41,128 bases of DNA, from assembly GCF_016632365.1 (NCBI RefSeq), contig NZ_JAEPBH010000034.1, positions 10,767 through 51,894 on the forward strand, in the 5' to 3' direction. The translations under genes were made by a program, and so were the position numbers. Shown here one piece after another: positions 25,057 to 33,109 of this stretch. This stretch comes from Tenebrionibacter intestinalis. GTDB taxonomy: Bacteria > Pseudomonadota > Gammaproteobacteria > Enterobacterales > Enterobacteriaceae. The notes beneath the pieces were generated by a model. The model was not told the DNA's origin. It did no database searches and was given only the letters and a program-made list of their open reading frames with translations. Each line of letters starts with the position of its first letter. Position 1 is the stretch's first letter.

Positions 25057-26562
25057 TTATTCATTTATGCGCGGATGCTGTTGAACCAGCACTTTGCGTT
25101 TTTCTTCCAACTCAGCAATTTCACGATCCAGGTCTTCAATTTTTTGTTCAATATTATCATGATGCTCGCGCAGGATTTCACGCGCTTCATGGATATCCGA
25201 AGCCGCAGGCGTTGCGCCTTTTAACGGTTTATTGGCGGTTTCCTTCATATACAGACCGGTTATCAAACCAACCACGCCAATGACCATCAGATAATAGCCC
25301 GGCATCATCAGATTCTGCGTACTTTCCACCAGCCACGCGGCCAGGGTTGGCGTCAATCCCGCAATCAACACAGAAATATTAAAGGCGCTGGCCAGTGCGC
25401 TATAGCGAATGTGTGTCGGGAACATTGCCGGTAATGAGGCGGCCATAACGCCGGTAAATGAGTTAAGTATCACGGCCAGAATCAACAAACCGGCAAAAAT
25501 CAGGCCGATAACGTCGCTATTTATTAACATAAATGCCGGGACAGCAAATAGTATCAGCGCCACGCTGCCGCTAATGATAAACGGACGGCGACCAAAACGG
25601 TCGCTGAGCAGCCCCATCACCGGCTGCACAAACAGCATTCCTAACATGATAGCGATAATGATAAGCACGCCGTGGTCTTCAGAATAATGTAGGTTATGCG
25701 ACAGATAGCTTGGCATGTAGGTCAGCAGCATGTAGTAGGTCACGTTAGTAGCAATAACCAGGCCGATACAGGCCAGCAGGCTGCGCCAGTGTTTGGTAGC
25801 AATTTCACCAAAAGAGACTTTCGGGCCATCCTGCAAGCCTTCGCGATCGCCCTGCTCCAGCTTGTCGACATGCTGCTGGAAGGCTGGCGTCTCCTCAAGC
25901 GCATGGCGCAGATACAGCCCGATAATGCCCAGAGGCAGCGCCAGGAAAAACGGAATACGCCAGCCCCAGGCCAGGAAGTTCGCCTCGCCGATAACGGTGG
26001 AAAGCAACACCACTACGCCCGCGCCGAGCACAAAGCCTGCGATAGAGCCGAAATCAAGCCAGCTTCCCATAAAACCGCGCTTCCGGTCCGGAGAATATTC
26101 GGCTACAAATATTGATGCGCCGGTATACTCACCTCCAACCGAAAAGCCCTGAGCCATTTTGCACAGTAATAAAAGCACTGGCGCCCAAATACCAATGGAC
26201 TCATAAGAAGGGATAAGCCCGATACAAAATGTGCTTATCGACATAATAACAATGGTCATGGCAAGTATACGCTGGCGGCCATATTTATCACCCAGCATGC
26301 CAAAAAATACGCCGCCGAGCGGGCGGATTAAAAACGGAACGGAAAAGGTCGCCAGCGCCGCGATCATTTGTACGCCGGGATCGGCGCCCGGGAAAAATAC
26401 CTTACCCAACGCGTAGGCAACGAAGCCATAAACGCCAAAATCAAACCATTCCATTGCATTGCCCAGCGATGCGCCGGTAATAGCTTTACGTAGTTTGGTA
26501 TCGTCAATGATTGTTACATCACTCAGCGTGATAGGTTTAATCTTTTTCCTTCTTAACTTCAT
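25057..26562 (-). CDS. proP: ProP, proton/osmolyte symporter
   Basis: 501 aa and highly similar to E. coli ProP (500) throughout. MFS metabolite:H+ symporter, 12 membrane helices; it takes up proline, glycine betaine and ectoine at high osmolality. Seen directly: AMEWFDFGVYGFVAYALGKVFF, GDKYGRQRILA, GFSVGGEYTGASIFVAEYSP and the long cytoplasmic C-terminal coiled coil (IEQKIEDLDREIAELEEKRKVL, about 465-486) that tunes the osmotic set point in E. coli. ATG 26562 with GAGG six bases upstream is preferred over the upstream ATG at 26583. In E. coli proP maps far from the terminus, so this may be an extra copy; Cronobacter is known to carry several. Confidence 0.93.
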   Translation of the reverse strand: MKLRRKKIKPITLSDVTIIDDTKLRKAITGASLGNAMEWFDFGVYGFVAYALGKVFFPGADPGVQMIAALATFSVPFLIRPLGGVFFGMLGDKYGRQRILAMTIVIMSISTFCIGLIPSYESIGIWAPVLLLLCKMAQGFSVGGEYTGASIFVAEYSPDRKRGFMGSWLDFGSIAGFVLGAGVVVLLSTVIGEANFLAWGWRIPFFLALPLGIIGLYLRHALEETPAFQQHVDKLEQGDREGLQDGPKVSFGEIATKHWRSLLACIGLVIATNVTYYMLLTYMPSYLSHNLHYSEDHGVLIIIAIMLGMLFVQPVMGLLSDRFGRRPFIISGSVALILFAVPAFMLINSDVIGLIFAGLLILAVILNSFTGVMAASLPAMFPTHIRYSALASAFNISVLIAGLTPTLAAWLVESTQNLMMPGYYLMVIGVVGLITGLYMKETANKPLKGATPAASDIHEAREILREHHDNIEQKIEDLDREIAELEEKRKVLVQQHPRINE

Positions 26563-27224
26563 ATTCATCCTCAGCGTTAACACTTATCGGGACGGTTCAA
26601 AAGGCATGGATTATTGCGTTATGCCTGGTAGACATGGCGGTGTAACATTTGACGCCTGCACCGTCCGGTAAATGACCCGTGCGGGTCGAAGTTATTATGA
26701 TTTTCCTGCCTAAGCGTAGCAGGTTTCGGGGTTGTAAATGCGGAAGGTAATGCCTTTCTCCCTGGTAAAACCGGCTTTTCACCGCAGGGGGTTCAATGAC
26801 CACAACGCCTGATTTCTTTACATAAGGCCTGAATTTTTTAGTTACGTCAACTAACTATTGCATATTACTCACTGCCTTATCACCTTTTTCAACCAGAAAT
26901 ACGCTTAAAAAGAGCGGATTTTGTAGTGATATCGTCTGGAAGCTTTTTAATCTAATGCGGTGATGTAACAGACTCTGACGGTGAGAAAACGATAAACGTT
27001 TAAGCCGGCACATATTACTTGTTTTTTGCATAGCAAGTTTTTCATAACAAGCGGCAATATAATACTGCACATAAGCCACTATTTTGCTGCTCCTGTTTTT
27101 TACGGGTGATAATACTTCACGCAAGCTGGAAACCTCTGAAATACGCTTTCAGACAAGGCTAAATTTCCAGTCTATGCCACTATTAATATCGATTACCTGA
27201 GATATCCCTGTAATAACCCTGTTT
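26563..27224. promoter_or_regulatory. Long proP upstream region
   Basis: About 660 nt with no convincing gene. It must hold the proP promoters (in E. coli CRP-, Fis- and RpoS-dependent), but I cannot place boxes with confidence. A 89-codon minus frame at 26855-27124 has no ribosome site and an atypical composition. A TATAAT sits at 27058-27063 on plus without a matching -35. Confidence 0.35.
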
Positions 27225-27250
27225 CGGTGCAGTACTGCGCCGTTTTTTTT
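27225..27250 (+). terminator. Orphan rho-independent terminator; possible sRNA 3' end
   Basis: CGGTGCA / TGCGCCG stem (one T-G pair) with a GTAC loop followed by eight T residues: a textbook terminator on plus. No plus-strand gene ends nearby; the closest upstream plus gene is 2.2 kb away. It may end a small RNA transcribed from about 27070-27150. Confidence 0.65.
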
Positions 27251-27657
27251 ACTATATGCCAGTAAGTTACTGCAAAATTAGCCCAGGCAAAGCGCGGATT
27301 AATATACAAACAGGGCGCCAGATTTCCTGTATAAACAAAAAGCGTTTACTCTTCTTTCTCAAATTATAGCTTCACAGGTTTTTTTTTATGTTCCCCCAGC
27401 TCGCTCCCGCGCTGGCGATATAAAACGTCACCCCCTTCAATGAGTAAAAAATCGCCACTCTTCCTGAAAATAGCCTGTTTCTTCCCAACGGCTTACACCG
27501 GGGGTAAACCAATATCGGGAATGCAATGTGGCTAACGGATACCATAATTTTACACCCTTAATAGTGACACTGTCACTTTACGCCAACCTCTCGCCCGGCG
27601 CCCGGAGACTTACCTGTTACTGTTCAGGCGTCTCCCGAAGGTTAATAAGTATTCTGC
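27251..27657. other. Spacer before the prophage remnant
   Basis: No gene supported. It contains the palindrome at 27563-27577 and a bulged GGAGAC...GTCTCC hairpin at about 27606-27637 that could terminate the small minus-strand gene at 27658. Confidence 0.35.
27563..27577. promoter_or_regulatory. 15-bp palindrome, operator-like
   Basis: AGTGACA C TGTCACT, perfect 7-bp arms around a single C, at the left edge of the prophage remnant. Size and symmetry fit a phage-type repressor operator; no repressor gene remains to test it against. Confidence 0.35.
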
Positions 27658-27804
27658 TTAGGGGGCTGGCTCAGGCTGCTCCTGCGCAGGCTCGGCCTGC
27701 TCAACTACCGACTGCAATTCCTCCGGCTCCGGCGTTGCGGTTTCTGATTCCAGCACAGGCTCTGCCTGTCCAGGTACTTCGATATTTTCCTTCGGTCTGC
27801 CCAT
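27658..27804 (-). CDS. Small acidic prophage-type protein
   Basis: 48 codons from ATG 27804 (MGRPKENIEVPGQAEP), with a strong GGGAGGAA ribosome site. The product is dominated by Glu, Pro, Ala and Gln (PEPEELQ, EQAEPAQEQPEPAP) and is probably disordered. A basic MGRPKE start followed by an acidic Pro-rich tail is common among small uncharacterised enterobacterial prophage proteins. No function known. It lies at the left end of the prophage remnant, opposite in direction to its HTH gene. Confidence 0.6.
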   Translation of the reverse strand: MGRPKENIEVPGQAEPVLESETATPEPEELQSVVEQAEPAQEQPEPAP

Positions 27805-27838
27805 CGCTGATTCCTCCCGTTCGTGAGGCGTCAGTGTC

Positions 27839-28087
27839 GTGGCATCAGGTGGTCGGTTTTCCGACTATTTGGCGGGACAAACGCGCGCGCAAGGCTGTGC
27901 GGGGAGTACCGTGTTAGTGGTTTTAGTCAGCAACAGCCGCGCTGCCAGTATTCGCGGCATGTTAATCACTACAAGATTCTGTTTTGAAGCTACTGCCGGT
28001 AAAATTCACACTCGCGGAGTTGACTCCCGGCACCTGTCTGTAAGTAACGTTTGCGAATTAATTAAATCTGCTGCACTGGCTGCGTAA
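27839..28087 (+). CDS. Small prophage-type ORF (Ash/Icd-like?)
   Basis: Open frame of 82 aa; translation more likely begins at a GTG near 27911 (VLVVLVSNSRAASIRGML). The C-terminal half (HTRGVDSRHLSVSNVCELIKSA) resembles short proteins found in the immunity region of lambdoid and P4-like prophages, directly before an HTH gene. The resemblance is from memory and weak. It ends 39 nt before the HTH gene, with a UUCG-loop hairpin in between. Confidence 0.4.
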   Translation: MASGGRFSDYLAGQTRAQGCAGSTVLVVLVSNSRAASIRGMLITTRFCFEATAGKIHTRGVDSRHLSVSNVCELIKSAALAA

Positions 28088-28095
28088 TTCAATCC

Positions 28096-28113
28096 GCCCG
28101 GATTCGTCCGGGC
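28096..28113 (+). promoter_or_regulatory. UUCG-tetraloop hairpin in the HTH-gene leader
   Basis: GCCCGGA-TTCG-TCCGGGC, a perfect 7-bp stem capped by the very stable UUCG loop, 5 nt before the GAGGA ribosome site. It could act as an attenuating or transcript-stabilising element, or as a weak terminator for the preceding ORF. Confidence 0.55.
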
Positions 28114-28126
28114 TATCGAGGAAAAC

Positions 28127-28510
28127 ATGAACAACCTGGAAAAACTGGAAAAAATCGGCCTGGAACTGTACGGACCAAACTGGATAACCCCCATGTCGCG
28201 ACTCCTGGGAATCAACGATTCAACTATTCGCCGCTGGTTAAAAGGCAAGTCGCGCGTATCAACAACTATCGCCAACGATATTCCCGACGCGCTAACACGC
28301 AAATTTAATGACGTACTGGCTATGGCTAATGCCGACAAAATGTGTGGCGACGACGTGACCATTGAGATGATTGTGGAAATCGCGGACAAGTACAAATTCT
28401 CTGACGAACAGCGTCGCGAAGAGGCTATTAAAGCAATGAAAAACGCGGTTTATGACACCACTTATCTCTCTAACCTGGAGTCAATCGCTAAACAATGGGC
28501 TGCGATTTAA
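28127..28510 (+). CDS. Phage-type HTH DNA-binding protein
   Basis: 127 aa. An N-terminal helix-turn-helix (about residues 16-46: GPNWITPMSRLLGINDSTIRRW then LKGKSRVSTTIA) matches small phage/prophage regulators that carry a 'W..P.sRLLG....T.RRW..G' pattern. The C-terminal half is helical and charged. A GAGGAAAAC site precedes the ATG. Right after its stop the same frame repeats a version of its C-terminus (28514-28592). Probably a leftover prophage regulator; target unknown. Confidence 0.7.
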   Translation: MNNLEKLEKIGLELYGPNWITPMSRLLGINDSTIRRWLKGKSRVSTTIANDIPDALTRKFNDVLAMANADKMCGDDVTIEMIVEIADKYKFSDEQRREEAIKAMKNAVYDTTYLSNLESIAKQWAAI

Positions 28511-28513
28511 AGG

Positions 28514-28592
28514 CGCGCCATCGATGCCGTAAATAACGCTGTCTACGAGGAGATGCCACTCTCTGACCTGGACTGCGTAGCAAAAAATGGAC
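28514..28592 (+). pseudogene. Second, degenerate copy of the HTH protein C-terminus
   Basis: In the same frame as the HTH gene, starting one codon after its stop, the sequence reads RAIDAVNNAVYEEMPLSDL then DCVAKN. The HTH protein ends EAIKAMKNAVYDTTYLSNL then ESIAKQ. Shared spacing (AI.A..NAVY...LS.L...AK) shows a duplicated or paralogous tail; the body of the second copy is missing. Confidence 0.6.
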
Positions 28593-28654
28593 TTTCAACG
28601 CCTGAACGTCCACCGCTTACGATGGACCACCACAGGGTCTATCTCGCGGTCCCT

Positions 28655-29144
28655 GCCCGTTCCTGATACCACATTCAATCAGTGCTTTAACCGGTCAAAG
28701 ATGTGGCGACATTGCGTCTACGGCGTTTCGCCAGGTGTGGGATGATTATCTACATGTGGAGCAGGAAAAAACTGGAATGAAGCTGGCGCTGCCGTTGTCG
28801 CTCTATTGTGATGCTCTGGCTTATCACTCGGTGATGTAATTCAACGGTGCCGGGACAGAGTGGTCAGCCCGTATCTGTTGCACCACTCACGCCCGAACAG
28901 CCGGATAAAAATAGGTGATCCAGTGGGAGTTTCTGGCATTTCCCAGGCGTTCGCCAAAGCGGTGAAACTGGCTGGCATAAAAATTAAAAAACCTCCCACC
29001 TTTTATGAGCAACGTTCACTAACTGAACGGTTGTATTCATAGCAGGGGATCGATACTCAGTTATTGCTGGGACATCGTAACGAACGAACCACCGCAAAAT
29101 ATCATGATAATCGTGGCGCTGAATGGGTAAAAATCGTGTTGTGA
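28655..29144 (+). pseudogene. Decayed prophage tyrosine integrase
   Basis: C-terminal catalytic domain of a lambdoid-type (Rac/Gifsy-like) integrase in pieces. First piece LTGQRCGDIAS (first catalytic Arg) through RQVWDDYLHVEQEKTG; then a +1 shift near 28835 leads to GDVIQRCRDRVVSPYLLHH; then FAKAVKLAGIKIK, YEQRSLTERLYS, an in-frame TAG at 29041, and QGIDTQLLLGHRNERTTAKYHDNRG, which holds the HxxR-like box and nucleophile Tyr, ending at TGA 29144. The N-terminal arm-binding half is absent. One frameshift plus one stop rule out function. It marks the right end of a prophage remnant beside the dcp terminator. Confidence 0.85.
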
Positions 29145-29163
29145 ACAGCTCGTTTTTTGTACC

Positions 29164-29198
29164 GTTTTGGAGAAAGGTTTTGGAGAAGTTTTGGAGAA
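29164..29198 (+). repeat. Three direct repeats of GTTTTGGAGAA
   Basis: Copies at 29164-29174, 29177-29187 and 29188-29198, 20 nt after the integrase stop. Position and spacing fit integrase arm-type sites or part of the att region of the lost prophage. Confidence 0.6.
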
Positions 29199-29212
29199 AG
29201 AATTTTCACACT

Positions 29213-29242
29213 AAAAAGCCGGGAAGGAATCCCGGCTTTTTT
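29213..29242. terminator. Bidirectional terminator at the dcp 3' end
   Basis: AAAAAGCCGGG / CCCGGCTTTTTT with a 7-nt loop; T run on plus, A run giving T's on minus. It lies 14 nt past the dcp stop. Confidence 0.85.
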
Positions 29243-29256
29243 ACTCCTGCAAAACA

Positions 29257-31305
29257 TCAATCATCCGTCAACCCACGGTTTTCCAGCATCGGTTCGATGG
29301 CCGGATCGTGGCCGCGCCACTCGCGATAAAGCGCTGATAAATCACAGCTATTGCCGCGTGATAAAATCGCTTCCCGGAACCGCTCGCCGTTTTGCGCCGT
29401 CAATCCGCCCTGTTCTTCGAACCATTTAAAGCCATCGTCGGCCAGCATTTGCGTCCACAGATACGCGTAATAGCCCGCCGCGTAACCGCCGCCCCAGATA
29501 TGGGCAAAATAACTGCTACGATAACGCGGCGGTACGGCAGCCAGCTTCACATTTTCCTGCGTCAACGCTACGTCCTCAAATACATTGACATCCTGCGGCG
29601 GTTCACTGGCGCTCAGGCGATGCCAGCGCATATCCAACAGCGCCGACGCCAGTAGTTCGGTCATGTCGTAGCCCTTATTAAAACGCGCCGCACGAAACAG
29701 TTTCTCGCGCAGCGCCTCAGGCATCGATTCATCGCTCTGATAGTGGCGCGCATAGTGAGCAAAGACCTCCGGATGGCTGGCCCAGTGTTCGTTTAGCTGC
29801 GAAGGAAATTCCACAAAGTCGCGCGGAGTATTCGTACCCGACAAGGTGGCATAGCGCTGTCGGGCGAACAGCCCGTGCAGAGTGTGGCCAAATTCATGAA
29901 ACAGCGTAATGACATCGTCCCAGGAAAGCAGCGCAGGTTCCCCCGGCAACGGCTTCACATAGTTGCAAACATTATAGATGACCGGCGCCTGCGCCAGCAG
30001 CGTGGACTGCTCTACAAAATTCCCCATCCATGCTCCACCGCTTTTGCTGTCTCTGGCAAAAAAATCGCCATAAAACAGCGCTATTCCGCATCCGTCCCGA
30101 TCAAAAATTTCCCACACGCGCACGTCATCGTGGTAAACAGGAATGTCAAAACGCTCAACGAACGTCAGGCCAAACAGCCGGTTTGCGACATAAAACACCC
30201 CGCGCTGGAGCACATTTTCCAGCGAAAAGTAGGGGCGCACCTGGTTTTCATCAAGTTCGTAACGGACGCTGCGCACCTGGGCGGCATAAAAATCCCAGTC
30301 CCAGGGCAGGGCGTCAAAACCGCCCTGCTGCTCATCGATCCGTTGTTGAATCGCCGCCAGTTCATGCCGGGCACGGGCAGTAGCTGCGGGCACGATATTG
30401 CGCATAAATCTCAGCGCCGCCTGTGGTGTCTTTGCCATCTGATCTGCAAGGCTCCAACTGGCATAGTCTTCAAAACCCAACAGTTGCGCCTGTTGCGCCC
30501 GCAGTTGCGCCAACCGGGCGACAATATCGCGGGTATCGTTGGCATCATTTTTCTCACAGCGCGACCAGGCCGCGCAGAACAGCGCTTCTCGCGTCTGGCG
30601 ATCCGTGAGGCTGCGCAACGCCGGCTGTTGTGTAGTGTTGAGCAGGTTTAACAACCAGCGGTCACGGTAACCTTTGCGCCCGGCCGCGTCTGCGGCAGCG
30701 GCGATTTCCGCCTCGCTTAACCCGTCAAGCCGGGCGCTATCGTCGCATATTAACCCGCCCGCTTTGGTTGCTGCCAGCAACCGGCTGTTAAACTGGCTGG
30801 ACAAACGCGCAACTTCTTTATTCAGCGTTTTTAACTGCGCCTTTTGTTGCTTATTCAGCCGTGCTCCGGACAACACAAATCGCTGGTGCATCACCTCCAG
30901 CAGACGCAGGGATTCTGCGTCAAGCCCGAGCGTATCACGCTGGCTCCAGAGCATATCAATGCGCGAAAACAGTGTCTCGTTGAGATAAATTTCATCATTC
31001 AGCGCGGCCAGCTCACCGGAGAATATTTCATCCAGCGCCTGTATTTCATCATTTGTATGCGCTGACGCCATAGCAAAAAAGACGGCGGACACGCGCGCCA
31101 GCATTTGCCCGCTGCGCTCCAGCGCCAGACAGGTGTTGTCAAAGCTGGGCGGCGTTTCATCGCCGGTGATAGCCGCCAGCTCTTCCCGCTTGCGTTGTAC
31201 TGCTTCGCTAAATGCCGGGCGATAATGCGCAATGGTGATGCAGTCAAAACACGGCGCCTGATACGGCAGTAGACTTATTTGAGAAAAAGGAGTTTCAGCA
31301 GCCAT
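29257..31305 (-). CDS. dcp: Dipeptidyl carboxypeptidase Dcp
   Basis: 682 aa (E. coli 681). M3-family zinc metallopeptidase that removes C-terminal dipeptides from peptides. The HEFGH zinc motif begins at His470, the same number as in E. coli, with the third ligand in FVEFPSQLNEHW; further conserved are GGAWMGNFVEQ, HIWGGGYAAGYYAYLWTQ and the C-terminal FREAILSRGNS. A much longer frame opens at 31761, but it runs into the divergent ydfG; the ATG at 31305 with AAGGAAA upstream is the family start. No signal peptide is seen. Divergent from ydfG across 139 nt, as in E. coli. Confidence 0.96.
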   Translation of the reverse strand: MAAETPFSQISLLPYQAPCFDCITIAHYRPAFSEAVQRKREELAAITGDETPPSFDNTCLALERSGQMLARVSAVFFAMASAHTNDEIQALDEIFSGELAALNDEIYLNETLFSRIDMLWSQRDTLGLDAESLRLLEVMHQRFVLSGARLNKQQKAQLKTLNKEVARLSSQFNSRLLAATKAGGLICDDSARLDGLSEAEIAAAADAAGRKGYRDRWLLNLLNTTQQPALRSLTDRQTREALFCAAWSRCEKNDANDTRDIVARLAQLRAQQAQLLGFEDYASWSLADQMAKTPQAALRFMRNIVPAATARARHELAAIQQRIDEQQGGFDALPWDWDFYAAQVRSVRYELDENQVRPYFSLENVLQRGVFYVANRLFGLTFVERFDIPVYHDDVRVWEIFDRDGCGIALFYGDFFARDSKSGGAWMGNFVEQSTLLAQAPVIYNVCNYVKPLPGEPALLSWDDVITLFHEFGHTLHGLFARQRYATLSGTNTPRDFVEFPSQLNEHWASHPEVFAHYARHYQSDESMPEALREKLFRAARFNKGYDMTELLASALLDMRWHRLSASEPPQDVNVFEDVALTQENVKLAAVPPRYRSSYFAHIWGGGYAAGYYAYLWTQMLADDGFKWFEEQGGLTAQNGERFREAILSRGNSCDLSALYREWRGHDPAIEPMLENRGLTDD

Positions 31306-31444
31306 TTTTTTCCTTAAACGCGGGCACAAAACCTTAAGCTTATGCGCGCCCGTCATGCAGAGCAATGATTTCGCATCCGGCTCTCCCAAACTACAGCGTG
31401 CGTGGTAAGGTAAGGCGCTCGCAAAAACATTGAGGAACAGTGAG

Positions 31445-32191
31445 ATGATTATTCTGGTTACTGGCGCTACCGCAGGCTTCGGTGAATGTATCGCACGCCG
31501 CTTTGTCAACGGCGGCCACCGTGTTATCGCTACAGGTCGCCGCCGGGCGCGCTTACAGGCATTAAAAGAGGAACTGGGCGATAATCTGCTGACGCTACAG
31601 CTTGATGTACGTGACCGCGCCGCCATTGAAAAGGCCATAGCGTCTCTTCCCGCCGACTGGCGCGAAATTGATGTGCTGGTAAATAACGCGGGCCTGGCTC
31701 TGGGGCTGGAGCCCGCGCAGCGCGCGAATATCGATGACTGGGAAACAATGATAGACACCAATAATAAAGGCCTGGTCTTTATGACCCGCGCGCTACTGCC
31801 GGGGATGGTCGAACGTAACCGCGGTCATATCATCAATATGGGTTCAACGGCGGGCAACTGGCCCTATGCGGGTGGCAACGTTTACGGCGCCACCAAAGCG
31901 TTTGTTCGCCAGTTCAGCCTCAACCTGCGCACCGATCTGCACGGCACCGCGCTGCGCGTAACCGACATTGAACCGGGCCTTGTAGGCGGAACTGAATTCT
32001 CAAACGTGCGCTTTAAAGGCGATGAAGAAAAAGTGGCGCAAACCTATAAAGACAGCAACGCGCTGACAGCGGAAGATATCGCTGAGGCGGTCTGGTGGGT
32101 AACCACGCTGCCGGCACATGTGAATATCAATACGCTGGAAATGATGCCGGTCAGCCAGACCTGGGCTGGTCTGAGCGTACACAGAACGTAA
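31445..32191 (+). CDS. ydfG: YdfG, 3-hydroxy acid / L-allo-threonine NADP dehydrogenase
   Basis: 248 aa, identical in length to E. coli YdfG. Short-chain dehydrogenase/reductase: TGATAGFGE NADP loop (residues 6-14), NNAGLALG strand, and the Ser-Tyr-Lys triad in MGSTAGNW and YGATKAFVRQF. The E. coli enzyme oxidises L-allo-threonine, L-serine and 3-hydroxypropionate-type acids and reduces malonic semialdehyde in the Rut pyrimidine pathway. ATG 31445 follows GAGGAACAGTGAG. Followed by a hairpin and then rspR on the same strand. Confidence 0.95.
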   Translation: MIILVTGATAGFGECIARRFVNGGHRVIATGRRRARLQALKEELGDNLLTLQLDVRDRAAIEKAIASLPADWREIDVLVNNAGLALGLEPAQRANIDDWETMIDTNNKGLVFMTRALLPGMVERNRGHIINMGSTAGNWPYAGGNVYGATKAFVRQFSLNLRTDLHGTALRVTDIEPGLVGGTEFSNVRFKGDEEKVAQTYKDSNALTAEDIAEAVWWVTTLPAHVNINTLEMMPVSQTWAGLSVHRT

Positions 32192-32198
32192 CGGTTAT

Positions 32199-32223
32199 AC
32201 CCATCCTGCCTGGCGGGATGGGT
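32199..32223 (+). terminator. Hairpin after ydfG
   Basis: ACCCATCC / GGATGGGT 8-bp stem, 9-nt loop, followed by TCTTC; 7 nt past the stop. The weak T tract suggests partial termination before rspR. Confidence 0.5.
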
Positions 32224-32280
32224 TCTTCAGGAAAAAGATGGTAAAATTAACCCGTTACCCACCCTCATCCAGACAAATTC

Positions 32281-32964
32281 ATGACCGCCGAAACGCTTAA
32301 TCCAGTCCAGCCTGTTAACCAGCAAATTTACCGTATCCTGCGCAGGGACATCGTACAGTGTCTGATCCCTCCCGGTACGCCACTGTCTGAAAAAGAAGTG
32401 TCAGTGCGTTTTGACGTTTCCCGCCAGCCAGTGCGCGAAGCCTTTATTAAGCTGGCTGAGAACGGGCTGATACAGATCCGCCCACAGCGAGGCAGTTACG
32501 TTAACAAAATCTCCATACGCCAGGTGCGTAACGGCTGTTTTGTACGCGAAGCTATTGAGCGCGCGGTTGTTCGACGCGCCGTAACGTTGATAAATGACGA
32601 TAAATTGTGGTTGCTTGAACAAAAACTGCAACAACAGCGTAGCGCCATCAACCACCGCCAGCAGGATGACTTTTTCGCTCTGGATGACGACTTTCATCAG
32701 TTGCTTGCCCATATAGCCGATTGTTCACTGGCGTGGGATACCATAGAAAACATCAAGGCAACCATTGACCGCGTTCGCTATATGAGCCTTGAACATGTAT
32801 CGCCTCCGGATCGGCTGATTGAACAACACTACGCTATTTTTCATGCGCTTGAGCAGCGGGATGTAGCCGCAGTGGATGCCGCTATGCAACGACATTTACA
32901 CGAAATTAGTGAAACGATTTTGCTCATCCGTCAGGATAATCTCGACTGGTTTAATGAAGAATGA
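32281..32964 (+). CDS. rspR: RspR (YdfH), GntR/FadR-family repressor
   Basis: 227 aa (E. coli 228). An N-terminal GntR winged helix (about residues 15-78) has [26 protein letters not shown] and [12 protein letters not shown]; a helical FCD effector domain (about 85-222) carries the metal/ligand residues in DDDFHQLL and the [17 protein letters not shown] helix. In E. coli RspR represses rspAB. Its place beside the ydfI-ydfJ-rspB unit supports the same role here. The E. coli neighbour ydfZ is not found between it and ydfI. A weak ribosome site precedes the start. Confidence 0.92.
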   Translation: MTAETLNPVQPVNQQIYRILRRDIVQCLIPPGTPLSEKEVSVRFDVSRQPVREAFIKLAENGLIQIRPQRGSYVNKISIRQVRNGCFVREAIERAVVRRAVTLINDDKLWLLEQKLQQQRSAINHRQQDDFFALDDDFHQLLAHIADCSLAWDTIENIKATIDRVRYMSLEHVSPPDRLIEQHYAIFHALEQRDVAAVDAAMQRHLHEISETILLIRQDNLDWFNEE

Positions 32965-33045
32965 GGGTATAAGGAGAGCGCGCCGTTCCCGGCGGAATGG
33001 ACAAATTTGCCCTGAAAAACCAGCGCATTGTTTACCGGTCAATAT

Positions 33046-33071
33046 AAAGAGGGCAAAACCCTGCCCTCTTT
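33046..33071. terminator. Bidirectional terminator between rspR and ydfI
   Basis: AAAGAGGGC / GCCCTCTTT 9-bp stem with an 8-nt loop between two convergent genes. Confidence 0.8.
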
Positions 33072-33109
33072 ACCATCAAACTGAAGACGGCGGACGCCGC
33101 TGCGGAAAA

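Noticed and set aside
26855-27124. 89-codon minus frame upstream of proP
   Set aside because: No ribosome site, no family resemblance, and composition like antisense or noncoding DNA.
29875-30651. 258-codon plus frame opposite dcp
   Set aside because: Antisense of dcp; no independent evidence.
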